Assembly (NCBI RefSeq): GCF_963169125.1 | Contig: NC_084797.1 | Location: forward strand, 87,453,868 to 87,517,867 | Source of the DNA: Humulus lupulus | Taxonomy: Eukaryota; Streptophyta; Magnoliopsida; Rosales; Cannabaceae | Length of the DNA stretch: 64,000 bases | Reading direction: 5' to 3' | Shown: positions 21,327-34,268 of the stretch, piece after piece | How the letters are laid out: every line of letters begins with the position of its first letter | Numbering within the stretch: position 1 is the first letter of the stretch | Program-made: the position numbers and the translations under genes | The notes under the pieces: model-generated | What the model was told of the DNA's origin: nothing | The model's input: only the letters and a program-made list of their open reading frames with translations | The model's database searches: none

Positions 21327-23634
21327 TGTAACGTCCCAAAAATACTAATACGGTTTAGCGCCTTGATTAGCGTGCCGAGAGGGCATAATTGGATATATGT
21401 GTGATTAACTGATTAAATGCGTGACTATGTGGCATGCATGATATGTATATATATATGATAATGTGAGTATGGTTATATGCATGTGTTATGAGTATTAAAT
21501 ATGCATGTGGGCCCATTCTTGATAGTTGGGGCATATTTGTAATATAGGCCCGTTGCGGGCATAAATGTGATTATATGTAAGTAAATGATTGAGACCACAT
21601 TATTATGTGGATATATTTGAGATATAAGGCTCGAGGTGATCCTAGTGAGCGAATTAGCAAAATAGTCACAGAGGGGTTTAATACCCGGCTCGAGGTGAGC
21701 CTAGGGGTATTTTGGGAGTTTAATGTATATTTGAGATTAATTGAGTAATGGGTAAGTGTTTAGAGATTAATTAGTTATGTTGGGATTAATTGGGAATTTA
21801 TAGGACAATTCGAGGATTAGCGGGAAATGTGGCACTGGCAATTTTGCCTTTGGGGCCATTTAAGGATAAGAGGAAACTTAAGGGGCCATTTTGGTCATTA
21901 TAACTAAAGGATATAGTTAGAAAATATTAGGCTTAAGCTGGAATATATCAGAACCTTCTCCAGCTCTCCCTCTTTTCCTTTTATTCGGTTTTTGTCTCCG
22001 TCTCTTTCTATTTTTGGTGCATTTGTTGATCTTGGGTGAGACTCTTGAAGAATTGCTGTTAAAGTTGGGAATTAGAAGCTTGAAGGCTAGGGATTTAAGC
22101 TGGAATAGGTGGAGCAAGTCAGGGGAAGTTAAATTCACAGTTGAGGTAAGCTTCACAATCTGAGTTTTTTCTTGAGTATTTTTGTGGTTGAGCTAGGTTG
22201 TGGCTGAGTAGAGTTCTAGGATGGATTTTGAAATGGATTAAGGGTTTGATATGGAATTTAGGTTGTTTGTATTGTCTTTGATGTGGTGTTGAGAGTTTTA
22301 GGATTGATTCTAGCTTTGGTTCACATTTGGGATGATTTTTGTTGAGTTTGGCTGGGAAAAACATTGGAGAAACCCAGGGATTTCTGGGTTCACAGGGGCG
22401 CACTGCGACCCAGTTCACGGTCGTTGCGGCCCGCGTGCCTTAGAAGGCCCTGGGAGGGCTGCTGACATGAAGGCGTGCCGCGACCCTAAGGGGCAAGTCG
22501 CGATCCGCCTCCCCCAAGATGCAGAGGCTGCGCCTCTAACTTGAGGTGCGCCGCGACCCTCAGGGCCAGGTCGCGGCCCGCCTAGACAGTTTTAGCCTAG
22601 GATTGTCTTAGGGCTTGGGGAGGCTTGGGGATTAAAACTTAAGTGCTCAGGACGATTTCCACTACTCGGTTGAGTAGAAATCAAGGTTCCGAAGTATAGT
22701 ATTTGAATCCAAAGTTTTTAAATAGGTTAAACCACAAGGGCTCAAGTTATGGATCGTGCTCAGGATAGCTGTATTCTGGCTGCTCGAGACCTGAGGTAAG
22801 AAAATTGCACCTAAGTTGTGGTCGGGGCTTAAAACCCTTGCATGAATATATTATGAACATGAACATATCTATAATTGAGAATATCTAATTGGGCATGCTT
22901 GTTTGCTCTTCCATTGATTACTTGCTATGCATTATGCATTTGTGATTTTATTTGTTTACAGGTCGGCCTAAGGGTGCTGGGGGCCGATAGCAAGCGTGCG
23001 GAACGCAGCCCGACCTAAGGGCGCCAGGCCTGGACATTATACAATAAACAAAAGCGTGGTTCACACTTAACTATTTGTATTGGTTTATGAGGTTGGTTTA
23101 TATGTCTGATTAAGTTGAGTACTTTTATTGAGATTGTTGCATATATTCTATTGTCAGTTGATTCTGGCGAATTATATTTACTGCTTTTATACTGTTTGCC
23201 TAGTTGTGCATGTTGTTTTAAGTTTTCTTGTTGAGCTTTGGCTCACGGGTGTTACGTGGTGCAGGTAAGGGAGCTCATAGCTGGACCGACCGACCATGAG
23301 TTGGAGAGCTTCAGGGGTGATGATGTGTACATATGCAGCCTGCTCGATCGCCACGGTCGGGATAGCTTGGGAGGAACTAGGGTTAAACCTTGTTTTGGCC
23401 GCTTAGGACGACTAAATTGTATCTGTTTATCTTTTTACAAGTCTGTAAACTTATTTTTGGGATCCCGTGTACAAACTTAATATTTTAATGAAAAAATAAT
23501 CATTTTGTTGACCAAAAATTTTATTACTTGACCTTGATTTAGTTTTTAATTACACATTTGAGTTCAAACAACTTGCTTAGGTTAAACACTATTTTAAACA
23601 CACAATGTAACAGTCATGGTTATCCAGCATTACA
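21327..23634 (+). repeat. 3' LTR of V, family 2 (2,308 bp)
   Basis: Begins TGTAACGTCCC after the polypurine tract and ends CCAGCATTACA. It includes a strongly GC-rich block (about 22395-22590, repeated CGCGACC/GGTCGCGGCC) and two donor-like sites (GAGGTAAG at 22793, GCAGGTAAGG at 23261). No ORF here is credible. Confidence 0.75.
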
Positions 23635-24431
23635 GTTCTTAATTCTCCGTTCGGGATTCGAGGTAAGAAAACTACACCCATGTGGTTGTGTTTGGGACTA
23701 AGGTTCCCTGTATATGCATATATGTGTTGTGTAACTGTATTGTTGTTATGTGAAATGTGAAAGAACAACCTAAGGGAGCCGGGGTTAGCTAAATAAACAG
23801 TGGACTCGGCCTAAGCGAGCTGGGGTCTACTTAATAAACAGAGGTCTCGGCCTAAGGGTGCCAACCCTGAGCATTTGTATTACTGATTAAAATATATGAT
23901 TGAAAATAACTGTTTACCATTATTAGCTTGATACTTATATTCTGTTGAATTTCAGAATGACTTGCATTAAGATTGATTAAATACTATTGTTGCTATATAT
24001 ATTTGCTATTTATGGTTTTCTTTTTGGGCCTTGGCTCATGGGTGCTACGTGGTGCAGGTAAAGGCAAAGGAAAACTAGACCAACCATGAGTTGGAGAGCT
24101 TTGGGGGCGGTGTGTACATAGTCAGCTGCTCAACCACCACGTTTGAGGGTAAAGTTATAGGGACAGAGCTCTAAAACTTGTATTTTTCCATTAGATTGGC
24201 TTGTGTTGTACCCATTTTTGGGGATTGTAATTACCATATATACCCTATTTTTGGGATCCCATGTATTAAACATTTTTTTTAATGAAAATTAACCGTTCAT
24301 GATCAAAATCTTTTAAACCTAACCTAATAATTGACCTTAGGATCACATTATTGTTCAAATGACTTGATTAGCAAGTCTTGCACTATTTAAAAATACACAG
24401 TGTAACACTCTTGGTTATCTAGGGCGTTACA
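23635..24431 (+). repeat. Partial family 2 LTR belonging to W (797 bp)
   Basis: After the end of V's LTR, the R/U5-like part of the same LTR type starts again in mid-sequence (GAGGTAAGAAAACTACACC, 23660-23678) and runs to TAGGGCGTTACA at 24431. The 5' two-thirds are missing. It is followed by a primer-binding site, so it serves as the 5' LTR of W; a tandem LTR-LTR arrangement from recombination is the simplest reading. Confidence 0.65.
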
Positions 24432-24829
24432 ATTTGGTATTAGAGCAGTCTAGGTTTACGGGTTCCTGAAGACTACCTGGACATGTACACTCACTGCTAA
24501 AGAAAAGCTCGACTCAGGGTTTGGTAATTGTATACATGTGATTGCATGCTTAAATGCTTAAATGAAATGTAAATGTTTTAATCTGTATGATTAATAGGGA
24601 GCATGAGATACTGATAGGGCTTGGCCCTTGAATGATGTGTGACTATTCTGGGGCATGCTTATTAGCATTGCCATTGTATGTGAATGAATAATTGAATGAT
24701 TGTTTGCATCTTGATTGATGGTAATTGGTTGAGTTTCAATGGTGGACTGTGGAATGATTGATAACCTGTCATCATTGCCTGACCGCCGAGTCGTTGATTG
24801 CAGATAAACTTGGATAGTTATGCATCCAA
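24432..24829 (+). other. W leader with primer-binding site and hairpin motif
   Basis: The primer-binding site TGGTATTAGAGCA starts at 24435. A palindromic motif, ATGCTTATTAGCAT, is at 24655-24668; related motifs lie at the same place in Y (35665-35678) and, eight times over, in X. Confidence 0.7.
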
Positions 24830-25297
24830 GGCAAGCTATACGACTAGCTGGCACAGGGTCTAAGGCTAGAGATGATGATCAGGGCCAGAACCCTCCGCAA
24901 GTCCCTGAAAACTGACAGCAGATACTTGCAGACATGCAAGCCTGGTTACAAAGTCAAGAAGAGTAGACCCGCCTCTTGAGACAGCAGGCTCTGTCAAGGA
25001 GTGCTGCGCCTATTTTGCCACCTGCTGTGGGCACCAGTTGTAAAGACATCTGAGGTTAGGAATAGGTGGGAGCCACTTTATGAACAGTTCAGGAGACAGC
25101 ATCCTCCAACCTTTGAGGGAGGACCAGACCCACTGAAGGCTGAACAATGGATGAGTATGATCACCTCCATCCTGGATTTCATGGAAGGTAATGATAGGGT
25201 GGCCTGTGCCACCTTTATGCTTAGAAAGGATGCCCATATTTGGTGAGAGGTGGCATCACAGGCTTGGGATGTTTCTACTTTGAGTTGGGATGGGTTT
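24830..25297 (+). pseudogene. Tekay-like gag start of W, degraded and truncated
   Basis: Starts at the ATG 24830 (MHPRQAIRLAG) and has several in-frame stops and a frameshift. The stretch RNRWEPLYEQFRRQHPPTFEGGPDPLKAEQW (25055-25150) matches the gag of X. It is cut at 25297, within the codons equivalent to X's MGWEEFK, by LTR Z. Not functional. Confidence 0.75.
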
Positions 25298-27812
25298 TGT
25301 AACGACCCAAAATTATTTGCAGCATACAGCACGAGGCGATCCTAGGGAGAAAGTTAGTAGGAAAGTCCCAACGGGACTCGATACCCGACTCTGGGCGAGT
25401 CAAGGGGTATTTTGGGTAATAGACATTTATTTGGGTTATTGGGTTATGATAATAAATAATTGGAGATATATTTGAAGTTAGAAAGTTTAGGAGAGAATAC
25501 TGGGGAAATTTACCATTTTGCCCCCGGGGACGTTTTTGGTACCCCGAGCCTTGGGATTAAACTTAAGAGACTTAAGTTAGATAAGACAAAAGGTATGAAA
25601 TGTTTAGAAGCCTGCCTGAACTGACTCTCCCTCTCCAGTTACTCTCTCTCTCTTTTTGATGAGGACACCAAGACTCAAAATCCAAGTCAAGTTCCAGTTG
25701 ATCCAAGTCAAGAGGGGAGGAATGATGAGGACACCAGTTTAGGAGCTTGATCAATATTTAGCTTCTTGTAATGAGTCTTTTTATTTTTAATCACGTTTTT
25801 TAGTCTTTGTTTATTTTGTGATAAGTCAAACATTTGACTTGTGTGAGTCCAATAGTCCTCTTGTCTTTAATTTCGGTTTTCATGAGGAAGACAAAAGGCT
25901 TGTCTTTAATTTTGGTTTTCATTAGGAAGACAAAGGGGCTGTCCTTAATTTTTCGGTTTCATTAGGAAGACCAAGGGTCTTGTTTCCATGTAATTTTCAT
26001 CCTTATAAGGACTGCCAAAACAATGTGAAAGGGCAGATTATGTTGAATGAAATTGTGAGTTTATTTCTTCTTGAGTTCTTGAAGAAACTTTTGAACTTAT
26101 CAAGGAGATTCCTTGTGGCGTTCATCTTGACTTATCAAATGGATTCCATCCCCGTTTGTGGCGTCTTCCTCATACCAAGGTTCGTGCTTGGCTAAGCATT
26201 GGGTCGCGGTTCCATTCCAATCTCGTATGTTCTTGGTGGCTGTTCCATATTTGGTGTCGGGTTTCGTCACACTTGTTGGCGTGGTTCGTATCACTTTTCT
26301 CTCAAGAAGTCTCTCAAGCTAACTTGTGGAAACCAAGGGAATTTGGGCTAGAAACTCAGGGATTTGAGCTGGAATCTTGGGGAGTATTTCAGTAGCAATT
26401 TGGAGGTTCAAACAGGAATTTAAGTAAGCATTGATTTAGCTGTCTAAATTATGTAGCTTTGGCTAGGTTCTAAGTATTTTTGGGCTCTTGATGTTGAAGA
26501 TTGAATTAAGGCTAAGGCTTTGGTAATTAGCTCAGCAACTACTTGGTGGACTTTTTCTTCAGTAAAGGTAAGATTTTAATTATAGTTTAGCATCTGAATT
26601 CTGGGAATTTCTGGCTGTTTTAGGAGGTTTATGAGCTTTTGGGTTTCAAGGATTGAAGTGTGATTTTGATGGGTCTTTGGGCTAGTTTTCCTATGGGTTT
26701 TGCTACTGGGAGTTTATTAGAACTACTGTGATAATTAAAATATGTTGTTGGGATGGTTTTGGATTGAATTGAGTGAGGTTTGGTTGTTGAAAATGGGGAT
26801 GTTTCTGGGTTCGAAGGGGTCAGGCCGCGACTTTGTTCTTGGTGTGCCGCAGCCCTCTAGAACAGTTGTGTGCCAGGAAGGAGGGCGGGCTGCGGCATGG
26901 GAAGCTTAGGGCCGCGGTCCGCGTGTGTTTTTTGGGGAGGCTGGGCCTCTGGTAGGGGGCAGGTCGTGGCATGGAGGGCCTAGGGCCACGACTCTTAAAG
27001 GAATTTTTGGCCTTGAGGAGGTTTAAGGTGCGGGGACTTAACCTAGGACGCTCGGGATCGATTCCACTACCGTGATTGGTGGATTTTGATGTCTCGAAGG
27101 CTAGAACTTGGTCCGGAAACCTTTATTCACATGTTATTGATGGAATCCTTTGTCATGGTCGTGACTAGGTGTACACTAGGGCTCGGGGCAGGATCGTGCT
27201 TGAGGGTCGTCTTTCTTAATCAAATCACTTGGAATTAAAGGTAAGAAAACTGCACCCGATTGTGTAACTATGTTGGGACTAAGGGTCCCCTATACTTGTA
27301 TACATTATTGTATGATGGTATTACACCATGTGAACATGAGATAAACAGCCTAAGAGTGTCAGAATCAATATTGGCGCACAGGACGCGGCTCGGCCACTGG
27401 TAGCTGAGGACAGCTTAATAATCACTAAGCTCGGTTTAAGCAGACCGGAGTCAGTAGGTTGAACACTGGGCTTGGCCTAAGTGAGCCAAAGACATTGGAT
27501 TAAACAGAGGGTGCGGCCTAAGGGCATCGACCCTAGTTATTGCATGACGTGTGTACTGTTGTTAACTTGATGCATATGATACGCTAAATATCTGGATGTT
27601 AGGTCATTGGTTTATCGACTGTTATCCTTGATTAAGTGAATGTTATGGCTTGTTGGATAATTGATTAATGTCTTGTAAATCATTCGGTTATGTTTTGTGA
27701 ACTATTTGGTTATTGATATTGATTGTGCTATGATGTTATAGTTTTCTTGCTGGGCCTCGGCTCACGAGTGCTATGTGGTGCAGGTAAAGGCAAGGGTAAC
27801 TGTCCATTAGTC
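25298..27812 (+). repeat. Family 2 LTR Z, incomplete, holding solo LTR S1
   Basis: Begins TGTAACGACCCAAAATTA like Y's LTR, then jumps to the part equivalent to about 28472 in Y, so roughly 250 bp are missing. After S1 it continues with the GC-rich block (26820-27000) and GTGCAGGTAAAGG (27778), and breaks off at about 27812 before the usual TTACA end. About 1.87 kb is its own sequence. Confidence 0.7.
25657..26293 (+). repeat. Family 1 solo LTR S1 (637 bp)
   Basis: A complete family 1 LTR alone, with a perfect TSD CTTTT (25652-25656 and 26294-26298), so it arose by recombination between the two LTRs of a full element. It belongs to the A subtype: the second polypurine tract and LTR start inside U3 are at 25710-25735. 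Confidence 0.93.
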
Positions 27813-28203
27813 TGAGGATGAAATGCCGTACTGAACTTCAGCTGAGCCCCATAGCCTTCTGCAAACTACCCCAAACCTTGGAGGTAGATATAGGATCCCA
27901 ATATGATACTATAGACTTGGGAACCCCATGGATACGAACAATCTCCCTCACGTACAACTCCGCGTACTGATCCACAGTATAGGTCGTCTTCACTGGCAGA
28001 AAAGTGAGCTGACTTGGTGTATCTGTCTACTATCACCCACACCGAGTCGTGTAGCCCTACTGTCCTGGGTAAACCTCCCACAAAATCCATGGTAATATCC
28101 TTCCATTTCCAGTCGGGAATACCCAAAGGCTGTAGCAGCCCTACTGGTCGCTGATGCTCAACCTTCACCTGCTAACAGATCAAACACTTGGCCACGTACT
28201 CCA
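27813..28203 (-). pseudogene. Tekay-like integrase fragment
   Basis: About 390 bp that align with X 43100-43500 on the same strand: the start of the integrase catalytic core ([35 protein letters not shown]) with frameshifts after it. It joins LTR Z on the left without a recognisable element end, and Y is inserted at its right edge. Probably a deletion remnant. Confidence 0.7.
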
Positions 28204-29197
28204 TGTAACGACCCAAAATTACTAATAAGACTTAAGGGCCTTGATTAGTGTGCCAAGAGGGCAAAATTGGAAGTTATGTGAATTAATGGTGAAAATGCAT
28301 GATTATATGAGTATATGGATAAATGAAATGCATGTCTGAGAGTATTAGTATGCATTTAGGCCCGTTTTAGCTTAAAGGGGTAGACTTGTAATTTTAGCCC
28401 GTTGAGGGCATAAATGTGATTATATGTTATAATTGTGAAGACCACATGATTATGTGGATATATATATATCTGCAGCATGCAACTTCAGGCGATCCTAGGG
28501 AGCCAGTTAGCGGGAAAGTCACAACGGGACCCAATACTTGGCTTGGGGTGAGTCAAGCGGTATTTTGGGTATTAGATGGTTATTTGGGTTATCGGGTTAA
28601 GGAAATAAATAATTGGAGATATATATGAGGTTAGGAAGCCTAGGTGGCAATACTGGGGAAGTTTACCATTTTGCCCTTAGGGATGTTTTCGGTACCTCGA
28701 GCTTTGGGATTAACTTAAGTAAGATAAAACAAAGAAAGAATTAGCTAGAATACCCAAACCGACCCTTTCTTCTTCTCAGCTCAACTCTCTCTCTTTCTCT
28801 CAAGGGCCATTGGAACTAAGGAAGATTTGGCTGAAAATTCAAAGGTTTGAGCTGGAATCTTAGGGATATCTCAATAACAATCTGAAGGTTCAGACCAGTA
28901 ATTTAGGTAAGTGTTGAATTGTAGTTTACCTGATTAAATCCTATAGTATTGAGTTGGGTTCTAAGTGTTTTGGGTTCTTAATTTTGAAGATTAAATTGAG
29001 GCTAAGGATTTGAGAATTAGCTCAGCAATTGCTTAGTGGATTGGTTCTTCAATAAAGGTAAGCTCTAACTATTTAGCATTTGAATTCTGTGTTCTCTTGT
29101 CTGGTTTTAGTGTTCTTAAGCTTGCGAATTTCAAAGATTAAAGTAGGATTGTGATGGGTGTCTAAGCTAGGTTTTAGTTGGGTTTTGCTGCTGGAAA

Positions 29198-29860
29198 TGA
29201 TACGAACCACGCCAACAAGTGTGACGAAACCCGACACCAAATATGGAACAGCCACCAAGAACACACGAGATTGGAATGGAACCGCGACCCAATGCTTAGC
29301 CAAGCACGAACCTTGGTATGAGGAAGACGCCTCAAACGGGGATGGAATCCGTTTGATAAGTCAGGATGAACGCCACAAGGAATCTCCTTGATAAGTTCAA
29401 AAGTTTCTTCAAGAACTCAAGAAGAAATAAACTCACAATTTCATTCAACATAATCTGATTTTTCCAAATGTTTTCAAGGCCTTATATAGCCGAAAATTAC
29501 ATCAATACAAGCCCCTTTGTCTTCCTAAAAACCGAAATATTAAAGACAAGCCTTTTGTCTGCCTAATGAAACCGAAAAATAAAGACAACCCTTTGTCTTC
29601 CTAATGAAAACTGAAATTTAAAGACAACCCTTTGTCTTCCTAATAAAAACTGAAAATTAAAGACAAAAAGGACTCTTGGACTCACACAAGTCAAGTGTTT
29701 GACTTTTCACAACAAAAAAAAAACAAAGACTAAATAAAAAATACAAGATGACAAAACGCAAAAGACTCATCAAGCTCCTAAACTGAGTCTTTTGGCTCGC
29801 GCCCTCGTCACCAGACCAACTGGAACTAGACTTGGATCTTTAGTCTTGGTGTCCTCATCA
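29198..29860 (-). repeat. 3' LTR of D (663 bp)
   Basis: Plus-strand ends TGATACGAAC and GTCCTCATCA. Differs from its partner at a handful of sites, one of them in an A-run near 29711. Confidence 0.95.
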
Positions 29861-31991
29861 TTCCCCCCCTCTTGAGAAGGATTTGTCCTCAAATCTTCAC
29901 CTGCATCAAAAGGACTCAAATCAGAAACATTAAAAGTAGCACTAACAGTATACTCACCTGGTAAATCGAGTTTGTAGGCATTGTCATTGATCCTTTCTAG
30001 CACTTGAAACGGACCATCTCCTCGAGGTAGCAATTTGGAACATCTTTGTGCTGGGAATCGCTCTTTTCTCATGTGTAACCATACCCAATCACCGGGGTCA
30101 AAAACCTGCTTGTGACGACCTTTGTTAGCATCAAGTTGGTTAGTGTTTAAAAGAGCCTCCTTCACCTCACTTTTTTTTGCATAAAAATTATTTTGTTTTC
30201 TCTCTAATTTTCCCTCATTGATCGAACTCTTCTCTTTCTTCTCTCTCTCACTTGATTCGACCATTTTCTCTCTTTGTCTCTCTTTTTTCTCATTCTCATT
30301 CTCATTCATCTTTTCACTCTCCTTCTTTTGCTCACTCAATTTTTTTTTATCACTCAATTTTTGCAACCTCACTTGGTCTTCATATACTTGTTTTGGCGTC
30401 AATGGAGCTAGAGTGATTGTTCGTTGACAGAACGTGAATGAGTACTTGTTGGTGAAGCCATCATGCTGGACTCGCCGATCAAACATCCAAGGCCTTCCTA
30501 GAAGGAGGTGTCCAGCTTGCATGGGAACCACATCACACAACACCTCATCTTCATACTTGCCAATGCGAAATGAGACCAGTACTTGTTTTGTAACCCTCAC
30601 TTCACCACTATCATTCAACCATTGCAACTTGTATGGACAAGGATGCCTAAGCGTTGTAAGCCCCAGCTTGGCAACCATGGAAGCACTAGCAACATTAGTA
30701 CAACTACCTCCGTCAATAATGACACTACATACCTTGTCTCTCACATGACAACGAGTGTGAAAGATGTTCTCTCGCTGCACCTCTTCTTCCTCTTCTTTCG
30801 CTTGCAAATTCAGGACTCGCCTTGTGACTAGTGCAAGCATCTCACCAGATTCTGGCCCATACTCATTGTCAGAAGCATCTTCCAATGGTGGCATGTCAGC
30901 AAGATCATCTTCATCTTCAGAATCTATCTCTCCACTTTCTCGAATCACCATAACTCTCTTGTTTGGACACTGGCTAGCTATGTGTCCTCGCCCCTGACAT
31001 TTGAAACACCTTATCTCACTAGAATGAGACTTAGTAGGAGTTGTTTTACCTTGAGGTGGTGTGGCTGTGGTGGCTGGTTTTGGTGTAGATGATGAAGTGG
31101 GTTGGCAAGGTTTTGGCTTGGATTGTGTGGGCTCGGTCTTGGCCTCGAACTTGAACTACCCTTCTTGAGCTGCCTCTCAACTTTGATTGCCATATGAACC
31201 AAATCCTCCAATTCCACATAATGGTGTAGTTCGATTGGGTCAGCAATCTCTTGGTTCAACCCATTCAAAAACCTTGCCATGGTTGCCTCCCGATCCTCTT
31301 CAACATTGGCTCTAATCAGAGCCATCTCCATCTCCTTGTAATACTCATCAACACTTCTGTAGCCCTGACGAAGACCCTGCAACTTAAGGTAGAGATCTCG
31401 ATAATAATGAGGTGGTACAAACCGTCGCCTCATCACCCTCTTCATGGCCTCCCATGTGTCAATAGGACGATCTCCACTCCGCCTCCTGTTGATGCACAAC
31501 TGATCCCACCAAACAATAGCATAATCAGTAAACTCAATGGCAGCAAGTTTTACCTTCTTCATGTCGGAGTAGTTGTGACAATCAAAAACTAGCTCCATTT
31601 TCTTCTCCCACTCAAGGTATGCTTCAGGATCACTCTTCCCCTGAAATGCTGGGATTCTCATTTTGATATTCCCCAAATAATTATCTACCTGGTTCCTATC
31701 TTCTCTATTCCCACCATACCTCCTATGGTTACCCGCCGACATCCTATCAAACTCATCATCAGAAACTACTCCTTCTAAATCCCCTTCATTCTCATCCTCC
31801 CTTTGGTGTACCCTACCCCTCCTTGGTCTCCGTTGTGCCCCCTCTTCTACCCTATCCAACCGCTCATGTATTTGCTCACACTCCTCCCTCAACATCCTCC
31901 TCATCTCCCCCATTAAAGCTTCAATTTGTAGATTTGGAACTGTAGGTGGTGGAGCGTCATTGCCTGCATTTCTATCTGTATTTTGTGACAT
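29770..31991 (-). pseudogene. gag-protease-integrase C-terminus of D
   Basis: Gag starts at the ATG 31991-31989 (MSQNTDRNAG). It keeps the intact CCACCTCATTATTATC sequence that is shortened in A and B. The frame is lost near 31110, where a deletion removes the [10 protein letters not shown] segment. The remaining frame (open around the zinc knuckle, then from 30951 to 29770) has protease ([13 protein letters not shown]), the Lys/Glu-rich linker with a duplicated NE unit (MNENENEKKE), the deletion junction and the whole integrase C-terminal domain, ending VTRARAKRLSLGA in the LTR. Confidence 0.9.
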
Positions 31992-33309
31992 GATGTAGAA
32001 TCTGCAAAACAATAAGGTTAGACAATTATAGAAAGGACCTCACTGCACTCCCTCACGTGTTTCACTCAAATAAAATGGTCACTCAAGTACACTCGTGTTT
32101 GCACTCAATGATGGCTTTTACCCTCAAATAAGCTCACACCTCTGCCTTTTTCCACTCTATTTTCTTCTTTAAGCTCTTTGAAAACTAATGAAACGGTGAT
32201 ATGGAAGGTTCCAGCAGCCAATTCTACCAAACAAACCAAACGAACACCGACGAAAACTGGTGAAAATGACGAAAAAATGAGGATTTTTTGGAACACTTGT
32301 GTGGGGTTTTGGCCAAAAGGCCTCTAGACCATAAGGAACAAGAATAGAACAAAAATTTTTAAGAAGGGTTTCCAGACTCTTTTTTTTTTTTTTTCTTTTT
32401 TTTTTGCTCTCGGATCCCCTTCCCCTTCCCTTTTCCTTTCCTTTCCTTTCCTTTTTTTTTTTTTTTTTTAACCTCTCAAATTTGAGAAACCAGATACGAA
32501 TTTCTGAAAAGGAGAGAAAAAAAATGAATACCAAAGAGCCAACCCGAAATCAAACAATCTCAGTTACTAACACAGATTCAAGAACACTTCCTATAGCATG
32601 AAACCCAATCTGTGAAAACCAATACTCCCAATAAAATCTGTGGTACACGCCCAATAATAAAGAACCAATATTAGAGATCCAAACAACCCGTGGCCCCAAA
32701 ACAATCTCAGAATTCTCAACTAGTAAAGAAAATAACACAATCAATCTGTGGTACTAGAGTAATTTCAGATTTCGTCAATAAACAATGGGAACAAGGGAAA
32801 ACAAATGAATAGAAATCAAAACAGATTAAGATATGATTTGAAATCAAAACAAATTCGGACTTAGCAATATCAAACAGATTCGGATTCAAGGGATTTCACA
32901 AGGAAAAGAAAAAAAAAATAAGGAAAAGATTGAGCAAGGGAACAATTGAATTTGACAACAAACAGATTCAGATTTTTGAATTGGAAATAAAAAGAAAACA
33001 GATTCGGACTTAGCAATATCAACTAGTTTCGGATTTCAAGGGAATTCACAAAGAAATAATAATGGAAACAATGAAGCAATGAAACAAGGAAACGATTCAA
33101 CAAGGAAACGATTTAAATAAGGAAACTAACTATAATTGTTTCTGATTTCACAAGAAGATCAAGGACAAAGAACTCAAGAACACGACTAGATGATGACTTT
33201 TTTTTTTTTTTTCTTCAGAAAACCTAATATTGAAATACGAACAGAAACACAAATGAAAAAAAAAAAAAAGGATAGGCCAAACCGGATGATCCTAATCTCT
33301 GATACCAAC
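31992..33309 (-). other. 5' leader of D
   Basis: Non-coding. It contains the pre-gag block, T- and CCTTT-rich runs (32380-32470), a diffuse version of the leader repeats (32820-33060) and the primer-binding site. No supported ORF. Confidence 0.75.
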
Positions 33310-33971
33310 TGATACGAACCACGCCAACAAGTGTGACGAAACCCGACACCAAATATGGAACAGCCACCAAGAACACACGAGATTGGAATGGAACCGCGAC
33401 CCAATGCTTAGCCAAGCACGAACCTTGGTATGAGAAAGACGCCACAAACGGGGATGGAATCCGTTTGATAAGTCAGGATGAACGCCACAAGGAATCTCCT
33501 TGATAAGTTCAAAAGTTTCTTCAAGAACTCAAGAAGAAATAAACTCACAATTTCATTCAACATAATCTGATTTTTCCAAATGTTTTCAAGGCCTTATATA
33601 GCCGAAAATTACATCAATACAAGCCCCTTTGTCTTCCTAAAAACCGAAATATTAAAGACAAGCCTTTTGTCTTCCTAATGAAACCGAAAAATAAAGACAA
33701 CCCTTTGTCTTCCTAATGAAAACTGAAATTTAAAGACAACCCTTTGTCTTCCTAATAAAAACTGAAAATTAAAGACAAAAAGGACTCTTGGACTCACACA
33801 AGTCAAGTGTTTGACTTTTCACAAAAAAAAAAAACAAAGACTAAATAAAAAATACAAGATGACAAAACGCAAAAGACTCATCAAGCTCCTAAACTGAGTC
33901 TTTTGGCTCGCGCCCTCGTCACCAGACCAACTGGAACTAGACTTGGATCTTTAGTCTTGGTGTCCTCATCA
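33310..33971 (-). repeat. 5' LTR of D (662 bp)
   Basis: Inner edge abuts GT plus the primer-binding site (33307-33297); outer edge is followed by the TSD GGAAA. Confidence 0.95.
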
Positions 33972-34094
33972 GGAAACATGTTAGGATGTTTATGATTGTT
34001 GAATTGTATCATTAGGTTGGTTATGGGTTGATTTGGACGAGGTTCAAAGGTTAAAAATGGAGAATTTTCTGGGTTCGAAGGGGTCGGGCCGCGG

Positions 34095-34268
34095 CTCTGT
34101 TCTTGGTGTGCCACAGCCCTCTAGAACATATGTGCACCAGGAAGAAGGGCGGGCCGCGGCATGGGAAGCTTAGGGCCGCAACTCTGTTCTTGGTGTGCCA
34201 TGGCCCTCTAGAACATATGTGCGCCGAGAAGAAGAGCGGGCCACAACATGGGAAGCTTATGGCCGCGG
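34095..34268. repeat. 87-bp tandem duplication in Y's LTR
   Basis: Two units, 34095-34181 and 34182-34268, each starting CTCTGTTCTTGGTGTGCCA and including CTCTAGAACATATGTG and GGGAAGCTTA. Within the second unit several CpG sites have become TpG or CpA, the pattern expected from deamination of methylated cytosines. Confidence 0.75.

Larger units (their letters stand above)
29198..33971 (-). mobile_element. Family 1 element D, non-autonomous, complete
   Basis: 4,774 bp, minus strand, with a perfect TSD GGAAA (29193-29197 and 33972-33976). LTRs: 3' 29198-29860 (663 bp) and 5' 33310-33971 (662 bp), with about four differences by eye. Primer-binding site 33307-33297, polypurine tract 29861-29876. 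Same core deletion as A-C and E. It lies in Y's 5' LTR. Confidence 0.95.

Noticed and set aside
22332..22544. 70-codon ORF in V's LTR
   Set aside because: It comes from the GC-rich block, where stop codons are rare; the frame is not kept in related LTRs.
25657..26293. S1 as a short independent element or MITE
   Set aside because: It matches a complete family 1 LTR end to end with a 5-bp TSD, so a solo LTR explains it.
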